DNA of 39,026 nt from a bacterium (GCA_016719645.1 JADJYS010000021.1:1-39026), one strand, 5' to 3'. Shown: positions 1 to 7,639, counted from the first letter of the stretch. Notes: generated by a model from the sequence alone, not told the origin. Program-made: numbers and translations.

Positions 1-497
1 AACCTCGGCCCCGCCGGCATGGCGGCGGTCATCATCCGCGACGACCTGCTCGGAAGTGCAGCGACGACCTGCCGGCGTACCTGAGCTGCAAGGTCCACGC
101 CGCGGAGGACTCGCTCTACAACACGCCGCCGGTCTTCCTGATCTGGGTCTCGGCGCTGGTGCTCGAGCACGTCAAGGCTCCACGGCGGCCTGGCCGGCGC
201 TGAGCAGCTCGCGACGAAGCGTTCCCAGATGCTGCACGACATGATCGCCAAGCACGCCGGCTTCTACCGCTGCCCGGTGGACGCGTCGTGCCGCAGCAAG
301 ATGAACGTCGTCTGGCGCCTGCCCAGCGAGGAGCTCGGAGGCCAGTTCATCAAGAGGCCAAGGCGGCCGGGATGAGCGGCCTGAAGGGCCACCGCAGCGT
401 CGGCGGCTGCCGCGCGAGCATCTACAACGCGATGCCGGTCGAGGGCGCGAAGGCCCTGGCCGACTTCATGGACGCGTTCGCCCGCAAGCACGGTTGA
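1..497 (+). pseudogene. serC: Phosphoserine aminotransferase, 3' part, three frameshifts
   Basis: This is the C-terminal half of phosphoserine aminotransferase, the PLP enzyme that makes phosphoserine in serine biosynthesis. The first codons read NLGPAG, which in SerC directly follows the PLP-binding lysine, so that lysine lies just outside the window. The end carries the family hallmark LKGHRSVGG followed by RASIYNAMP, and the stop is at 495-497. The reading frame changes three times: near 53 (one base missing after the GG), near 182 (one base extra) and near 354 (one base missing). Joining the frames gives an uninterrupted SerC-like sequence. Three single-base indels within 300 bases at a contig edge look more like consensus errors than decay, but a genuine pseudogene cannot be excluded from this sequence. 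A terminator follows 22 bases after the stop. Confidence 0.9.
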
Positions 498-518
498 CGG
501 GCGGGCCGCGACGAACGG

Positions 519-549
519 GGCCCCCGAGGCATCGCCTCGGGGGCCTTTC
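519..549 (+). terminator. Rho-independent terminator after serC
   Basis: A perfect 12-bp stem (519-530 pairs with 534-545) with a 3-base loop is followed by TTTCC. It sits 22 bases after the serC stop and before the promoter at 584, so it separates serC from the secreted-protein genes. Confidence 0.8.
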
Positions 550-583
550 CGTTCCCCCCTCGCGCATCACACCGCCATCGCGC

Positions 584-612
584 TGGTCATGTCCCGCAAT
601 CAGGTGTATAAT
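584..612 (+). promoter_or_regulatory. Sigma70-type promoter for the secreted protein pair
   Basis: A perfect -10 box TATAAT (607-612) has a -35-like TGGTCA (584-589, 4 of 6 matches to TTGACA) exactly 17 bases upstream. It lies between the serC terminator and the gene starting at 685, giving a leader of about 65 bases. In such GC-rich DNA a perfect TATAAT is unlikely to be chance. Confidence 0.7.
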
Positions 613-684
613 CATCCAGTATCGACCCGCCTTCGCCGGCCTCCCGGCGGTTCCCACTTCTCACGCCAGGAGGACGATTTCCAG

Positions 685-1119
685 ATGTCCAAGCGACACT
701 TCATGTTATCCATTTCGGGACTGGGCCTCTGCGCCTGTGCGGTCTCCGCCGCCGCCGTCCCGGAGCCAGTGCCCGGGACCGCGCCCGTCATCCGGACGCC
801 GCCCGCCGCCGCCTTCGATGTGAACGTCCTGCGCACGGTCGTCGACCCCGTGACCGGCCTCCCGCGCGCGGCCACGGCCGCCGACCTCGCCCGGGGCGCG
901 GGCGAACACCCTTACCCGCAGCGCGAAGCGGCGGGCGCCGAGGTGGTCGTGCACCCCGACGGCATGAAATCCGCCGTGCTGGACGCGAGCTTCCGCTCGA
1001 TGAGCGTCGCGAAGATCGGCCCCGACGGCAGCGTGATCACCGGCTGCGTCTCGAGCCGCGAGGAGTTCGACGCCTTCTTCGCCGCCGGGACGGCCGCCGA
1101 CGGCGCGGAGGTGCGCTAG
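685..1119 (+). CDS. Small secreted protein of unknown function
   Basis: The gene encodes a 144-residue exported protein. ATG 685 is chosen because AGGAGG lies at 668-673 and the first residues form a signal peptide (MSKRHFM, a hydrophobic stretch, then an Ala-rich cleavage region around residue 22). Starts further upstream lack a ribosome site and would put the signal peptide inside the protein. The mature part begins with a Pro/Ala-rich linker and ends with a compact domain around VVVHPDGMKSAVLDASFRS and GCVSSREEFDAFF. I do not recognise the family. The stop codon is directly followed by the ATG of the metallopeptidase gene, so the two are co-transcribed behind the promoter at 584-612. A role as partner, inhibitor or chaperone of the peptidase is possible but is inference only. 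Confidence 0.75.
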   Translation: MSKRHFMLSISGLGLCACAVSAAAVPEPVPGTAPVIRTPPAAAFDVNVLRTVVDPVTGLPRAATAADLARGAGEHPYPQREAAGAEVVVHPDGMKSAVLDASFRSMSVAKIGPDGSVITGCVSSREEFDAFFAAGTAADGAEVR

Positions 1120-2829
1120 ATGACGACCACCACCCTGCGCGGGACCCTGGTCGCCGCGGCGAGCGCGCTGTGGCTGGCCACGGCGGCGTCCGCGGCCACC
1201 ATCACCATCGTGAACGCCGACGGCGTCGACGAGGGCTTCAACGACCCCACGCCGGCGTCGCCGATCGGCGGCAACACCGGCACGACGATCGGCGAGCAGC
1301 GGTTGATCGCCTTCCAGTTCGCGGCCGACGTCTGGGGCGCCCTGCTGCCCAGCGAGGTCGAGATCAGCATCACCGCCGCCTTCGACCCGCTGACCTGCAA
1401 CGCCTCCAGCGCGGTGCTGGGCTCGGCCGGACCGTGGCAGGTCTTCTCGGATTTCGCCGGCGCGCCGTTGCCGGCCACCTGGTACGCGGCGGCGCTGGCG
1501 AACAAGCTCGCCGGCGTCGACCTCGCGCCGGGGGATCCGAACACCAACGCCGACGACCTGCAGGCCCGCTTCAACTCGAGCATCGACAACAACGTGAACT
1601 GCCTGGCGGGCTCGGACTGGTACTACGGCCTCGACGGCAACCACGGCACCGACGTCGATCTGGTGGTCGTGCTCCTGCACGAGTTCGCGCACGGGCTCGG
1701 CTTCTCCAGCCTGGTGAACAAATCCACCGGCGCCCTCTACTCCGGGCAGGACGACGTGTTCTCGAACTTCCTGTACGACAACGACTACGGCCTCCACTGG
1801 CCCGACCTGACCGACCTGGACCGGTCCTGGTCGGCCACCAACACCCAGCGGGTGGCCTTCGACGGGCCGCAGACGATCGCGGCCGCCGACGCCCTGCTCG
1901 GCTTCGCGCCGGAGCTGGCCGTGAGCGCGCCGGCCGGCGTGGCCGGGACCTACGCCCTCGCCGAAGCCGCCTTCGGGCCTTCGGTGGACGAGCAGCCGGT
2001 GAGCGGATTCGTGGTGCAGGCCCTCGACGGCACGTCCCCGCCCGGGGACGCCTGCCAGTCCGTGGTCAACGCCGCGGCCCTGAACGGCAACATCGCCCTG
2101 GTCGACCGCGGCGCGTGCGCCTACACCGTCAAGGTGCAGGCCGCCCAGAACGCCGGCGCCATCGGGGTGATCGTGGTCAACAGCCTGGGCGGACCGCCCG
2201 TGCCCATGGCCGGTGTCGGCGAATCGATCACCATCCCCACGGTCATGGTGAGCCTCGCCGACGGCAACCTGCTGAAGGCCCAGCTGGCCAACGGTGTCGT
2301 CGCGACCATGCAGACGAGCCTCACCCGGCGGGCGGGCCTGGACGCCGGCGGGCGGCCCCTGGTCTACACGCCCGATCCCGTGCAGTCGGGCTCGTCGGTG
2401 TCGCACTTCGACGTCAGCGCCCTTCCGAACCTGCTCATGGAACCGACGATCAACGTCGACCTGGTCCACGACGGCGTCGATCTCACCCTGGCCGTGTTCC
2501 GCGACCTGGGCTGGCTCAACGGGGCGCCGACCCCGGCACCCGCCGTTCCCGGCCGCACCCTGCTGCGGCAGAACGCCCCGAACCCGTTCAACCCGAGCAC
2601 CACGATCCGCTTCACGCTCGCCGACGGCGGCGACACGCGGCTGAAGGTGTTCGACGTGCGGGGGCAGCACGTGCGCGAGCTGGTCGCGGGCGGCCTCGCG
2701 GCCGGCGAGCACGCCGTGACCTGGGACGGCCGCGACGACGCCGGCGCGACGATGCCGTCGGGGATCTACTTCTACCGGCTGCAGTCGGGAGACTTTACGG
2801 GGATGCAGCGCATGCTGCTGCTGAAGTAG
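1120..2829 (+). CDS. Secreted zinc metallopeptidase with PA domain and C-terminal sorting domain
   Basis: The product is a 569-residue secreted protein. Residues 1-25 are a signal peptide ending in Ala-Ser-Ala-Ala. The zinc-binding motif HEFAHGLGF starts at residue 187 and matches HExxHxxG of metzincin-like peptidases, with His187, Glu188 and His191 visible. A PA (protease-associated) domain covers about residues 300-395 (IALVDRGACAYTVKVQAAQ; IPTVMVSLADG). The C-terminus, from about residue 485, has NAPNPFNPSTTIRF and ends in a FlgD-like beta-sandwich with the SGIYFYRLQSG pattern, the sorting or anchoring tail common in FCB bacteria. The protein probably degrades extracellular protein, though its substrate is unknown. 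It starts immediately after the stop of the small secreted gene, with no spacer. A hairpin follows the stop at 2854-2886. Confidence 0.87.
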   Translation: MTTTTLRGTLVAAASALWLATAASAATITIVNADGVDEGFNDPTPASPIGGNTGTTIGEQRLIAFQFAADVWGALLPSEVEISITAAFDPLTCNASSAVLGSAGPWQVFSDFAGAPLPATWYAAALANKLAGVDLAPGDPNTNADDLQARFNSSIDNNVNCLAGSDWYYGLDGNHGTDVDLVVVLLHEFAHGLGFSSLVNKSTGALYSGQDDVFSNFLYDNDYGLHWPDLTDLDRSWSATNTQRVAFDGPQTIAAADALLGFAPELAVSAPAGVAGTYALAEAAFGPSVDEQPVSGFVVQALDGTSPPGDACQSVVNAAALNGNIALVDRGACAYTVKVQAAQNAGAIGVIVVNSLGGPPVPMAGVGESITIPTVMVSLADGNLLKAQLANGVVATMQTSLTRRAGLDAGGRPLVYTPDPVQSGSSVSHFDVSALPNLLMEPTINVDLVHDGVDLTLAVFRDLGWLNGAPTPAPAVPGRTLLRQNAPNPFNPSTTIRFTLADGGDTRLKVFDVRGQHVRELVAGGLAAGEHAVTWDGRDDAGATMPSGIYFYRLQSGDFTGMQRMLLLK

Positions 2830-2853
2830 GCTGCAAGTTCCGACGGGATGGCG

Positions 2854-2886
2854 AGGGGCCCGGTCGCGGCAGGCGGCCGGGCCCCT
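2854..2886 (+). terminator. GC-rich hairpin after the metallopeptidase gene
   Basis: A perfect 10-bp stem (2854-2863 with 2877-2886) and a 13-base loop lie 25 bases after the stop at 2829. No T-tract follows, so it could be a terminator or an mRNA-stabilising hairpin. The rest of the gap to 3109 shows nothing recognisable. Confidence 0.5.
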
Positions 2887-3109
2887 GCGTGCGGGTGCTG
2901 GCCGGTTTCCCGCTGCATGGACGGGCAGGGTCGGGCGTGCTACCATCCGGGCCTTGATGGGGGGCTGCGATTCGCATGTCCCTGCGGCGGACCTGCCTGT
3001 TCGGGTCCAGCCGCGTGCGGGTGGTCGAAGCGGAGCTTCGCCGCCCCGCCGCCGAAGCCGGCGCGAAGCTCTTCGCCGCCGAGGGAACCCCGGGCCCAAC
3101 GGAGCCGGC

Positions 3110-3703
3110 ATGGAACCGAAGTTCTTCCGCACGCCGGACGAATTCAGAGCCTGGCTCGAACTCCACCATGCCGCGGCGGGCGAATTGCTGGTCGGCTTCC
3201 ACAAGAAGGGCTCCGGCAAGCCGAGTCTCACCTGGCCGGAGTCCGTCGACGAGGCCCTCTGCTTTGGCTGGATCGACAGCATCCGCCGGAGGCTCGACGA
3301 CAGCAGCTACACGATCCGCTTCACCCCCCGCCAGGCCCGGAGCCACTGGAGCGGCGTCAACATCGCCCGCGCCCGGGCGCTGATCGGGCAGGGGAGGATG
3401 CGCCCCGCCGGCCTCGCGGTCTTCGAAGCCAGGCGTGAGGAGGAAGGCGGCGCCTACTCCTACGAGCAGCGCAGCGTGGATCTGGCCGAACCGTACGCCG
3501 GGCTGCTGAAGCAGGACGCGACCGCCTGGGCCTATTTCCAGGGGCAGCCGGCGTCCTACCGCAAGGCGGTCAGCTGGTGGATCGTCAGCGCCAAGCAGGA
3601 GGCGACGCGACGGCGGCGGCTGGACAAGCTCAAGACCTGTTCGGCGCAGGGGCGGAGGCTGCCGGAGTTCACGCTCGAGAAGCGGGGATCGCCTGGGCGG
3701 TGA
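3110..3703 (+). CDS. YdeI/OmpD-associated family protein
   Basis: The gene encodes 197 residues belonging to the YdeI/OmpD-associated family (sometimes named bacteriocin-protection protein), whose biochemical role is poorly defined. The family signature is clear: LTWPESVDEALCFGWIDS at about residues 43-60, then RFTPRQARSHWSGVN and the GRM-x-PAGL segment near residue 100. A basic C-terminal tail (TRRRRLDKLKT) is also typical. ATG 3110 is preferred because the homology starts there (MEPKFFRTPDEFRAWL) and GGAG lies 6 bases upstream. The frame is open further upstream, but that part is low-complexity and Arg/Pro-rich. There is no signal peptide, so the protein is cytoplasmic. It stands alone, with 138 bases to the next gene. 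Confidence 0.87.
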   Translation: MEPKFFRTPDEFRAWLELHHAAAGELLVGFHKKGSGKPSLTWPESVDEALCFGWIDSIRRRLDDSSYTIRFTPRQARSHWSGVNIARARALIGQGRMRPAGLAVFEARREEEGGAYSYEQRSVDLAEPYAGLLKQDATAWAYFQGQPASYRKAVSWWIVSAKQEATRRRRLDKLKTCSAQGRRLPEFTLEKRGSPGR

Positions 3704-3841
3704 GACCGCGGCGCGCTCGCTCTGCCTGCGGTTCGTCCGCCACCTGGACGGAATGACACCTTAAACGGTACCCGTCGATCCCGGCGGCGTTGCGGGATCG
3801 AGCCGGCAAGAACGGCACGCCACGGCGAAAGCGAGGGGATC

Positions 3842-4780
3842 ATGATGGTCGGTGGGAAGACGATCCGAGTCGGCGGTGGCCCGGCCGTCAGGCCGGCGGG
3901 GGAGCGATCGAGGATCCTGGCCGCATTCCTGGCGTTCTTGGTCCTCGCCGCGGGCGGGGCGCGGGCGCAAACGGCCTGGCCGCGCGTCGCCGTCTCCGCC
4001 GACGGCGTGCCGATCACCTACGAGGTCAGCGGTGCCGGGGAGCCGGCCCTGGTGTTCGTGCACGGCTGGAACTGCGACGCCCGCTACTGGCGCGAGCAGG
4101 TGCCTCATTTTGCGCAACATCATCGCGTGATCACGCTGGACCTGGCCGGCCACGGCCACTCCGGCGCCGCGCGGGAGCGCTGCACGATGGCGTCCTTCGG
4201 GCAGGACGTGCAGGCGGTGGTGGAGGCGTCGGGCAGCCGCCGCGTCATCCTGATCGGCCATTCCATGGGCGGCCCGGTGATCGCGGAGGCCGCGCGCCTC
4301 ATGCCTGATCTCGTCGTGGGCCTGATCGGCGTGGACACCCTGGAAGACGTCGAGTACCGGATGACGCGCGAGGAGCTCGACGGGTTGATGGCGCCGCTCA
4401 GGGCGGACTTCCGGGCCGGGAGCCGGGAGTTCGTGGCCGGGATGTTCGCTCCCGACACCGATCCGGAACTGCGCGCGTGGGTCCTGGCGGACATATCGAG
4501 CGCGCCGCCGACGATCGCGCTGAGCGCGATGGAAGAGATGATGATGCAGTACGTGACGGGAGAAGCGGCGACGGTCTTCGAGGCGATCCGCATCCCCGTC
4601 ATGACCGTCAACGGGGACCTGTGGCCCGTCAACGCCGAGGCGAACCGGCGCCACATGGCCGCCTTCGACGCCGTGATCCTGGAAGGCGCGGATCACTTCC
4701 TGATGATGGACCGGCCGGAGGAATTCAACCGGGCGTTGGAGCAGGTGATCCATGCGATGGCGGCGACAGACGCCGACTAG
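3842..4780 (+). CDS. Exported alpha/beta hydrolase
   Basis: This is a 312-residue alpha/beta-hydrolase-fold enzyme with an N-terminal export signal (hydrophobic LAAFLAFLVLAAGGARA, about residues 26-42). The oxyanion segment is FVHGWN near residue 73. The nucleophile elbow is GHSMGG with Ser141. The likely acid is Asp259 (NGDLWPVN) and the catalytic His is His285 (GADHFLM). The triad is complete, so the enzyme should be active, most likely as an esterase or lipase-like hydrolase in the periplasm; its substrate cannot be told. Two adjacent ATGs (3842, 3845) follow GAGGGG at 3833-3838, and the second has the better spacing. The last 29 bases overlap the start of the lipoprotein gene, so the two are probably translated together. 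Confidence 0.87.
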   Translation: MMVGGKTIRVGGGPAVRPAGERSRILAAFLAFLVLAAGGARAQTAWPRVAVSADGVPITYEVSGAGEPALVFVHGWNCDARYWREQVPHFAQHHRVITLDLAGHGHSGAARERCTMASFGQDVQAVVEASGSRRVILIGHSMGGPVIAEAARLMPDLVVGLIGVDTLEDVEYRMTREELDGLMAPLRADFRAGSREFVAGMFAPDTDPELRAWVLADISSAPPTIALSAMEEMMMQYVTGEAATVFEAIRIPVMTVNGDLWPVNAEANRRHMAAFDAVILEGADHFLMMDRPEEFNRALEQVIHAMAATDAD

Positions 4781-5201
4781 CGGCCGGCCGGGTTCCGCCC
4801 GCGGAGCCGGCTTTTCCTGGCTGTGGCTGATCGTGATGACGCTGGTCGTCGGCGGCTGCACGACGTACCGATCCGTCAGGTTGCCGGACGCCCCCGACCA
4901 GGCCCCTACGGGCGATCCGCGCCCGACGATCAGGGCCGGAAACCTGGTGCGCGTCACCCTCGCGAACGGCGACACGCTTTCCGGCGAGGTCTGGCGGGTG
5001 TCGCCCGACGAACTCGCCGTCGGGATCGTGGCGAACCACGCCGTCGAGGAACGGGTCGTGCCGCGGCAGGACATCCAGGCGCTCGAGGAGTGCGGGGGGA
5101 CCGAGGGCGCGAACTTCGTGATGGGGGTATTCGGGACGTTGATGGTCGGGACCATAGCGTTGGTCATCTGGTTGGGAACCGTGGAATGGGGTCCGTCCTA
5201 G
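4752..5201 (+). CDS. Small lipoprotein with C-terminal membrane segment
   Basis: The gene encodes 149 residues. After a long basic N-region comes a hydrophobic stretch ending in a lipobox (LVVGGC, Cys36), which indicates signal peptidase II processing and lipid attachment. The middle part (VRVTLANGDTLSGEVWRVSPDELAV) looks like a small beta-barrel fold of the kind found in proteins that tune a cell-envelope property, but I cannot name a family. Residues about 121-144 (FVMGVFGTLMVGTIALVIWLG) form a second hydrophobic segment, so the protein may be held in the membrane at both ends. The start overlaps the 3' end of the hydrolase gene by 29 bases in another frame. The function is unknown; the shared operon suggests an envelope role linked to the hydrolase. 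Confidence 0.75.
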   Translation: MRWRRQTPTSGRPGSARGAGFSWLWLIVMTLVVGGCTTYRSVRLPDAPDQAPTGDPRPTIRAGNLVRVTLANGDTLSGEVWRVSPDELAVGIVANHAVEERVVPRQDIQALEECGGTEGANFVMGVFGTLMVGTIALVIWLGTVEWGPS

Positions 5202-5325
5202 CCCGCCTCGCGGGTCGCCGGCCCTGCAGGTGGTTGCGGCTCGCAGCGCTCGCGCCTTTCGTGACGTCTTCCCGTCCCGGCCGCTCCGCCGGCCGGGACC
5301 CGGACCATCACCGAAAGGAAGCACC

Positions 5326-5772
5326 ATGGCGACCGGCACGGTCCGACTCCACCGCGTCCTGCGGGCGCCCCCCGAGCGGGTGTACCGCGCCTTCCTCGAC
5401 GCCGACGCGATGGCCAAGTGGCTGCCGCCGCACGGCTTCACCGGCAAGGTCCACCACCTGGACGCCAGGGTCGGCGGCACGTTCCGCATGTCGTTCACGA
5501 ACTTCACCACGGGGGGCGGGCACGCCTTCGGGGGCGAATACCTCGAGCTCGTGCCGAACGAGCGGATCCGCTACAACGACAAGTTCGACGATCCGAACCT
5601 GCCCGGGGAGATGATCGCGACGATCACCCTGCAGGCGGTGTCCTGCGGGACCGAGCTGGGCATCGTGCAGGAGGGGATCCCCGAGGTCATCCCCGTCGAG
5701 ATGTGCTACCTCGGGTGGCAGGAGTCGCTCGCGATGCTGGCGCAGCTCGTCGAGGCGGAGATCCGGGACTAG
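5326..5772 (+). CDS. SRPBCC (AHSA1-like) domain protein
   Basis: The gene encodes 148 residues and a single START/SRPBCC domain of the Aha1 C-terminal type. The family pattern is visible throughout: RVLRAPPERVYRAFLDADAMAKWLPP at the N-terminus, a central GGTFRMSF segment, GEYLELVPNERIRYNDKF, and the C-terminal helix GWQESLAMLAQLVE. These proteins form a hydrophobic ligand pocket, and many are uncharacterised or bind small lipophilic molecules. ATG 5326 is chosen over upstream possibilities because AAAGGAA sits at 5314-5320 and homology begins at once. No signal peptide is present. A small inverted repeat (5274-5282 with 5291-5299) lies just upstream and may end the preceding transcript. The gene is convergent with the minus-strand operon. 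Confidence 0.9.
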   Translation: MATGTVRLHRVLRAPPERVYRAFLDADAMAKWLPPHGFTGKVHHLDARVGGTFRMSFTNFTTGGGHAFGGEYLELVPNERIRYNDKFDDPNLPGEMIATITLQAVSCGTELGIVQEGIPEVIPVEMCYLGWQESLAMLAQLVEAEIRD

Positions 5773-5825
5773 CCGGAGACGACGGAGCGCCCCTTCCCGG
5801 TGATCGCGCATCCCGGCGCGGTGCT

Positions 5826-5848
5826 GCCGGGTGGTATCCCCACCCGGC
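5826..5848. terminator. Shared hairpin between convergent transcripts
   Basis: A perfect 9-bp stem (5826-5834 with 5840-5848) with a 5-base loop lies between the SRPBCC gene (plus strand) and the YtxH-like gene (minus strand). It is placed where a bidirectional terminator would be expected. T-tracts on either side are minimal. Confidence 0.5.
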
Positions 5849-5885
5849 TTCGACGATCGCGTCGGCGGGGCTGCGGAGCCGCAGC

Positions 5886-6185
5886 CTACGGCTTGTCCAT
5901 CTCGCGGCGGTAGGCGCCCCTGGCCGCGGCCACCGCTTCACCGGCGGCGTTGACCCGCTGGTGGACCGCGTCGCTCACGGCCTGGCCCTTCTCGCGGGCG
6001 TCCTCCTCCAGGGAAGACGCCGCGTGGCTCACCGCGTCCCGGCCCCGGCGCAGGCCGCGGCCGCTCCCATCGCGCAGGCGGCGCCGCGTGACCTCGCCCT
6101 TGTCCGGCGCCAGCAGCAGCGCGGTGATGCCGCCCACGGCGGCGCCCAGCACGAACGCCATCAACGTATTGGTATTGCGTGACAT
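5886..6185 (-). CDS. YtxH-like small membrane protein
   Basis: The gene encodes 99 residues. The N-terminal LMAFVLGAAVGGITALLLAPDKG is the hallmark of the YtxH family: a glycine-rich membrane helix followed by LLLAPxxG. A long charged amphipathic helix follows and occupies the rest of the protein (RRLRDGSGRGLRRGRDAV to AYRREMDKP). YtxH-like proteins are small general-stress or envelope proteins of unclear mechanism. ATG 6185 is chosen because the membrane helix begins a few residues later; the frame is open further upstream, but there it runs through the DUF948-like gene. Only one base separates it from the stop of that gene, so it is the last member of the minus-strand operon. Confidence 0.88.
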   Translation of the reverse strand: MSRNTNTLMAFVLGAAVGGITALLLAPDKGEVTRRRLRDGSGRGLRRGRDAVSHAASSLEEDAREKGQAVSDAVHQRVNAAGEAVAAARGAYRREMDKP

Positions 6186-6186
6186 G

Positions 6187-6627
6187 TCAGCCTCGGCTTT
6201 CTTCGTCGTACTCGATCCCGTTCGACGGTTCCCCGCCTTGCGCGCGCCCGCGATCACGCCAGGCGAGCAGGCCGGTCTTGACCGCCACGGCGACCGCCCG
6301 CCCGTGGCGGAGCAGCTGCCCGAGATCGGATACCTCGGTGATGATGGGCTGGACCGCAAACTTCAGCCCCGTGGTCACGCTCTCGGCGTGGCCGGCGATG
6401 CGGTTCATCTTCGCGCTGATCCCGTGCAGCTCCACGAGCTCGACTTCCAGGCTGTCCATGATGCGGTCGAGCTTGGGGCGGCTGGTTTCCAGGAACCGCG
6501 AGGTGTCGTCGAGCCGCTCGATGATCGGACGAAGCCGGATCAGGGTCCGGATCAGGTACGCCGCCGACGCCACCACGGCGACGACGACGGCGCTCACCGC
6601 GAGGTACATGAACGTGACCGGGTTCAT
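6187..6627 (-). CDS. DUF948-like membrane protein
   Basis: The gene encodes 146 residues. Residues about 6-26 (FMYLAVSAVVVAVVASAAYLI) form one N-terminal membrane anchor. The following region, LIRLRPIIERLDDTSRFLETSRPKLDRIMDSLEVELVELHG, is a long helix with heptad-like spacing and resembles DUF948 proteins. These often lie next to ytxH genes, as here. The tail is charged and acidic. ATG 6627 overlaps the stop of the upstream barrel gene as ATGA when that gene is read in its restored frame, indicating translational coupling. The function is unknown; a membrane-tethered coiled coil in a stress-type operon suggests envelope structure or signalling. Confidence 0.75.
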   Translation of the reverse strand: MNPVTFMYLAVSAVVVAVVASAAYLIRTLIRLRPIIERLDDTSRFLETSRPKLDRIMDSLEVELVELHGISAKMNRIAGHAESVTTGLKFAVQPIITEVSDLGQLLRHGRAVAVAVKTGLLAWRDRGRAQGGEPSNGIEYDEESRG

Positions 6628-7366
6628 TTCACCCTTGCCGCCTGGGGGCGATGACCGGCGCCTCCGCCGGGATCGGGAACTTCCGTCATCTCGAGGGTGA
6701 AGGAAACCATGCCGGCGTGATTGCTGTTGCGGGGGGGGGGGGGGGGGGGGGCCCGGGGATGCCGGCGTAGTTGTTCGAGTCGTCGTTGAGCCCGATGCCG
6801 ATCTCGCCGACCAGGTCGGCGACGTCGGACAGCCGGTATTCGAACCCGGGCACGAGGTGCAGCCGCGTGTAGGTGTCGTCCACGCCGGCCGGCAGGTCGT
6901 CGACGGACTCGAACGAGGCGTCCAGGGCGCCGCAGAGCTCGAGGTTCTCCGACACGTTGCCGCTGATCATCGGCGCGATGTCGAAGCCCATGGAATCGTG
7001 GTAGCCGTCGCTGCCGAAGATCCAGTGCAGGCCGCCGGTCAGCGAGGCGTCCAGGCCGGCGCCGTTGTCCTTGCCGTGCAGGAGCCACAGCTCGCCGTCG
7101 AGGCCGGCGTAGGTGCTGTTTTCGAAGAGGCCCAGCTTGACCTCGGCGTCGAAGCTCTCGCTGAAGCCGTAGCCCGCGCGCCCGGCGACGCCGAACTCGT
7201 CGTCCGCGCCGTCCTCGCCGAAGATCATCAGCGGGGCCAGCGCGAGCTTGTAGGTGCCGGGGTCCATCGTCTCGGCGGACTGCAGTCCGCCGACGGTCTG
7301 GGCCGCGGCCGGCAGGCCGAGGCAGAGTGCAAGGCCCGCCGCGAGCAGGCTTCGGTAGTTCAACAT
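6624..7366 (-). CDS. Outer-membrane beta-barrel protein, interrupted by poly-G run
   Basis: The gene starts at 7366 behind a strong GGGAGGA site and encodes a signal peptide (MLNYRSLLAAGLALCLGLPAAAQ) followed by alternating beta-strand segments rich in Gly, Asp and aromatic residues, as in small outer-membrane barrels: LKLGLFENSTY-like strands, GLHWIFGSDGYHD, LHLVPGFEYRLSD, GEIGIGLNDDS. The 21-base G run at 6731-6751 disrupts the 3' end. Read straight through, the frame ends at 6686 after a proline stretch. The other frame after the run gives HAGMVSFTLEM, a plausible last strand, and a stop at 6624-6626 that overlaps the next ATG as ATGA. I therefore take 6624 as the true end and the run as an insertion error. 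No porin family can be named. Confidence 0.72.
6731..6751. repeat. 21-base poly-G run, probable assembly artefact
   Basis: Twenty-one consecutive G residues lie inside the barrel gene. The 10-base sequence ATGCCGGCGT occurs on both sides (6709-6718 and 6759-6768), and the encoded residues on the two sides are near-duplicates (NNYAGI and SNHAGM). Long G tails are a known artefact of two-colour sequencing, so a misjoin of two overlapping reads fits well. Confidence 0.85.
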
Positions 7367-7417
7367 GTCGATATCCTCCCTGTTCAGTTCCCGGTTCGGG
7401 CGTGGACGGGATCCCGT

Positions 7418-7567
7418 CTACAGGACCCGGCGCCCCTGGATGAGGCGGATCAGCACGGCGACGACGGCGACGACGAGCAGGACGTGGATGAAGCCGTTGA
7501 GGGTGGTGGACGTCACGAGTCCCAGGAACCACAGAACGACGAGCACGACTGCGATGGTCCACAACAT
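7418..7567 (-). CDS. lmo0937-family small membrane protein (49 residues)
   Basis: A 49-residue reading frame, easily missed because of its size, starts at ATG 7567 behind AGGAGA and ends with TAG at 7418-7420. It begins MLWTIAVVLVVLWFLGLVTS and finishes VLIRLIQGRRVL. This matches the lmo0937-type family of tiny membrane proteins: two hydrophobic helices (about residues 3-19 and 27-42) joined by a short polar turn (TSTTLNGF), and the conserved ending LIRLIQGRR. Such genes are common beside stress and envelope genes and have no established biochemical role. Spacing to the barrel genes is 72 bases upstream and 51 downstream, all on the same strand, so it belongs to the minus-strand operon. Confidence 0.9.
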   Translation of the reverse strand: MLWTIAVVLVVLWFLGLVTSTTLNGFIHVLLVVAVVAVLIRLIQGRRVL

Positions 7568-7639
7568 GACGCATCTCCTGGCGTGGCGCCGCGGCGGGAG
7601 GGCGGGTCCGGCGAGCCGCCGCCCCTCCCGGATCCGCGG

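Noticed and set aside
706..3282. An 858-codon open frame on the minus strand opposite the metallopeptidase
   Set aside because: It has no recognisable domains, and the plus strand carries clear peptidase, PA and sorting motifs.
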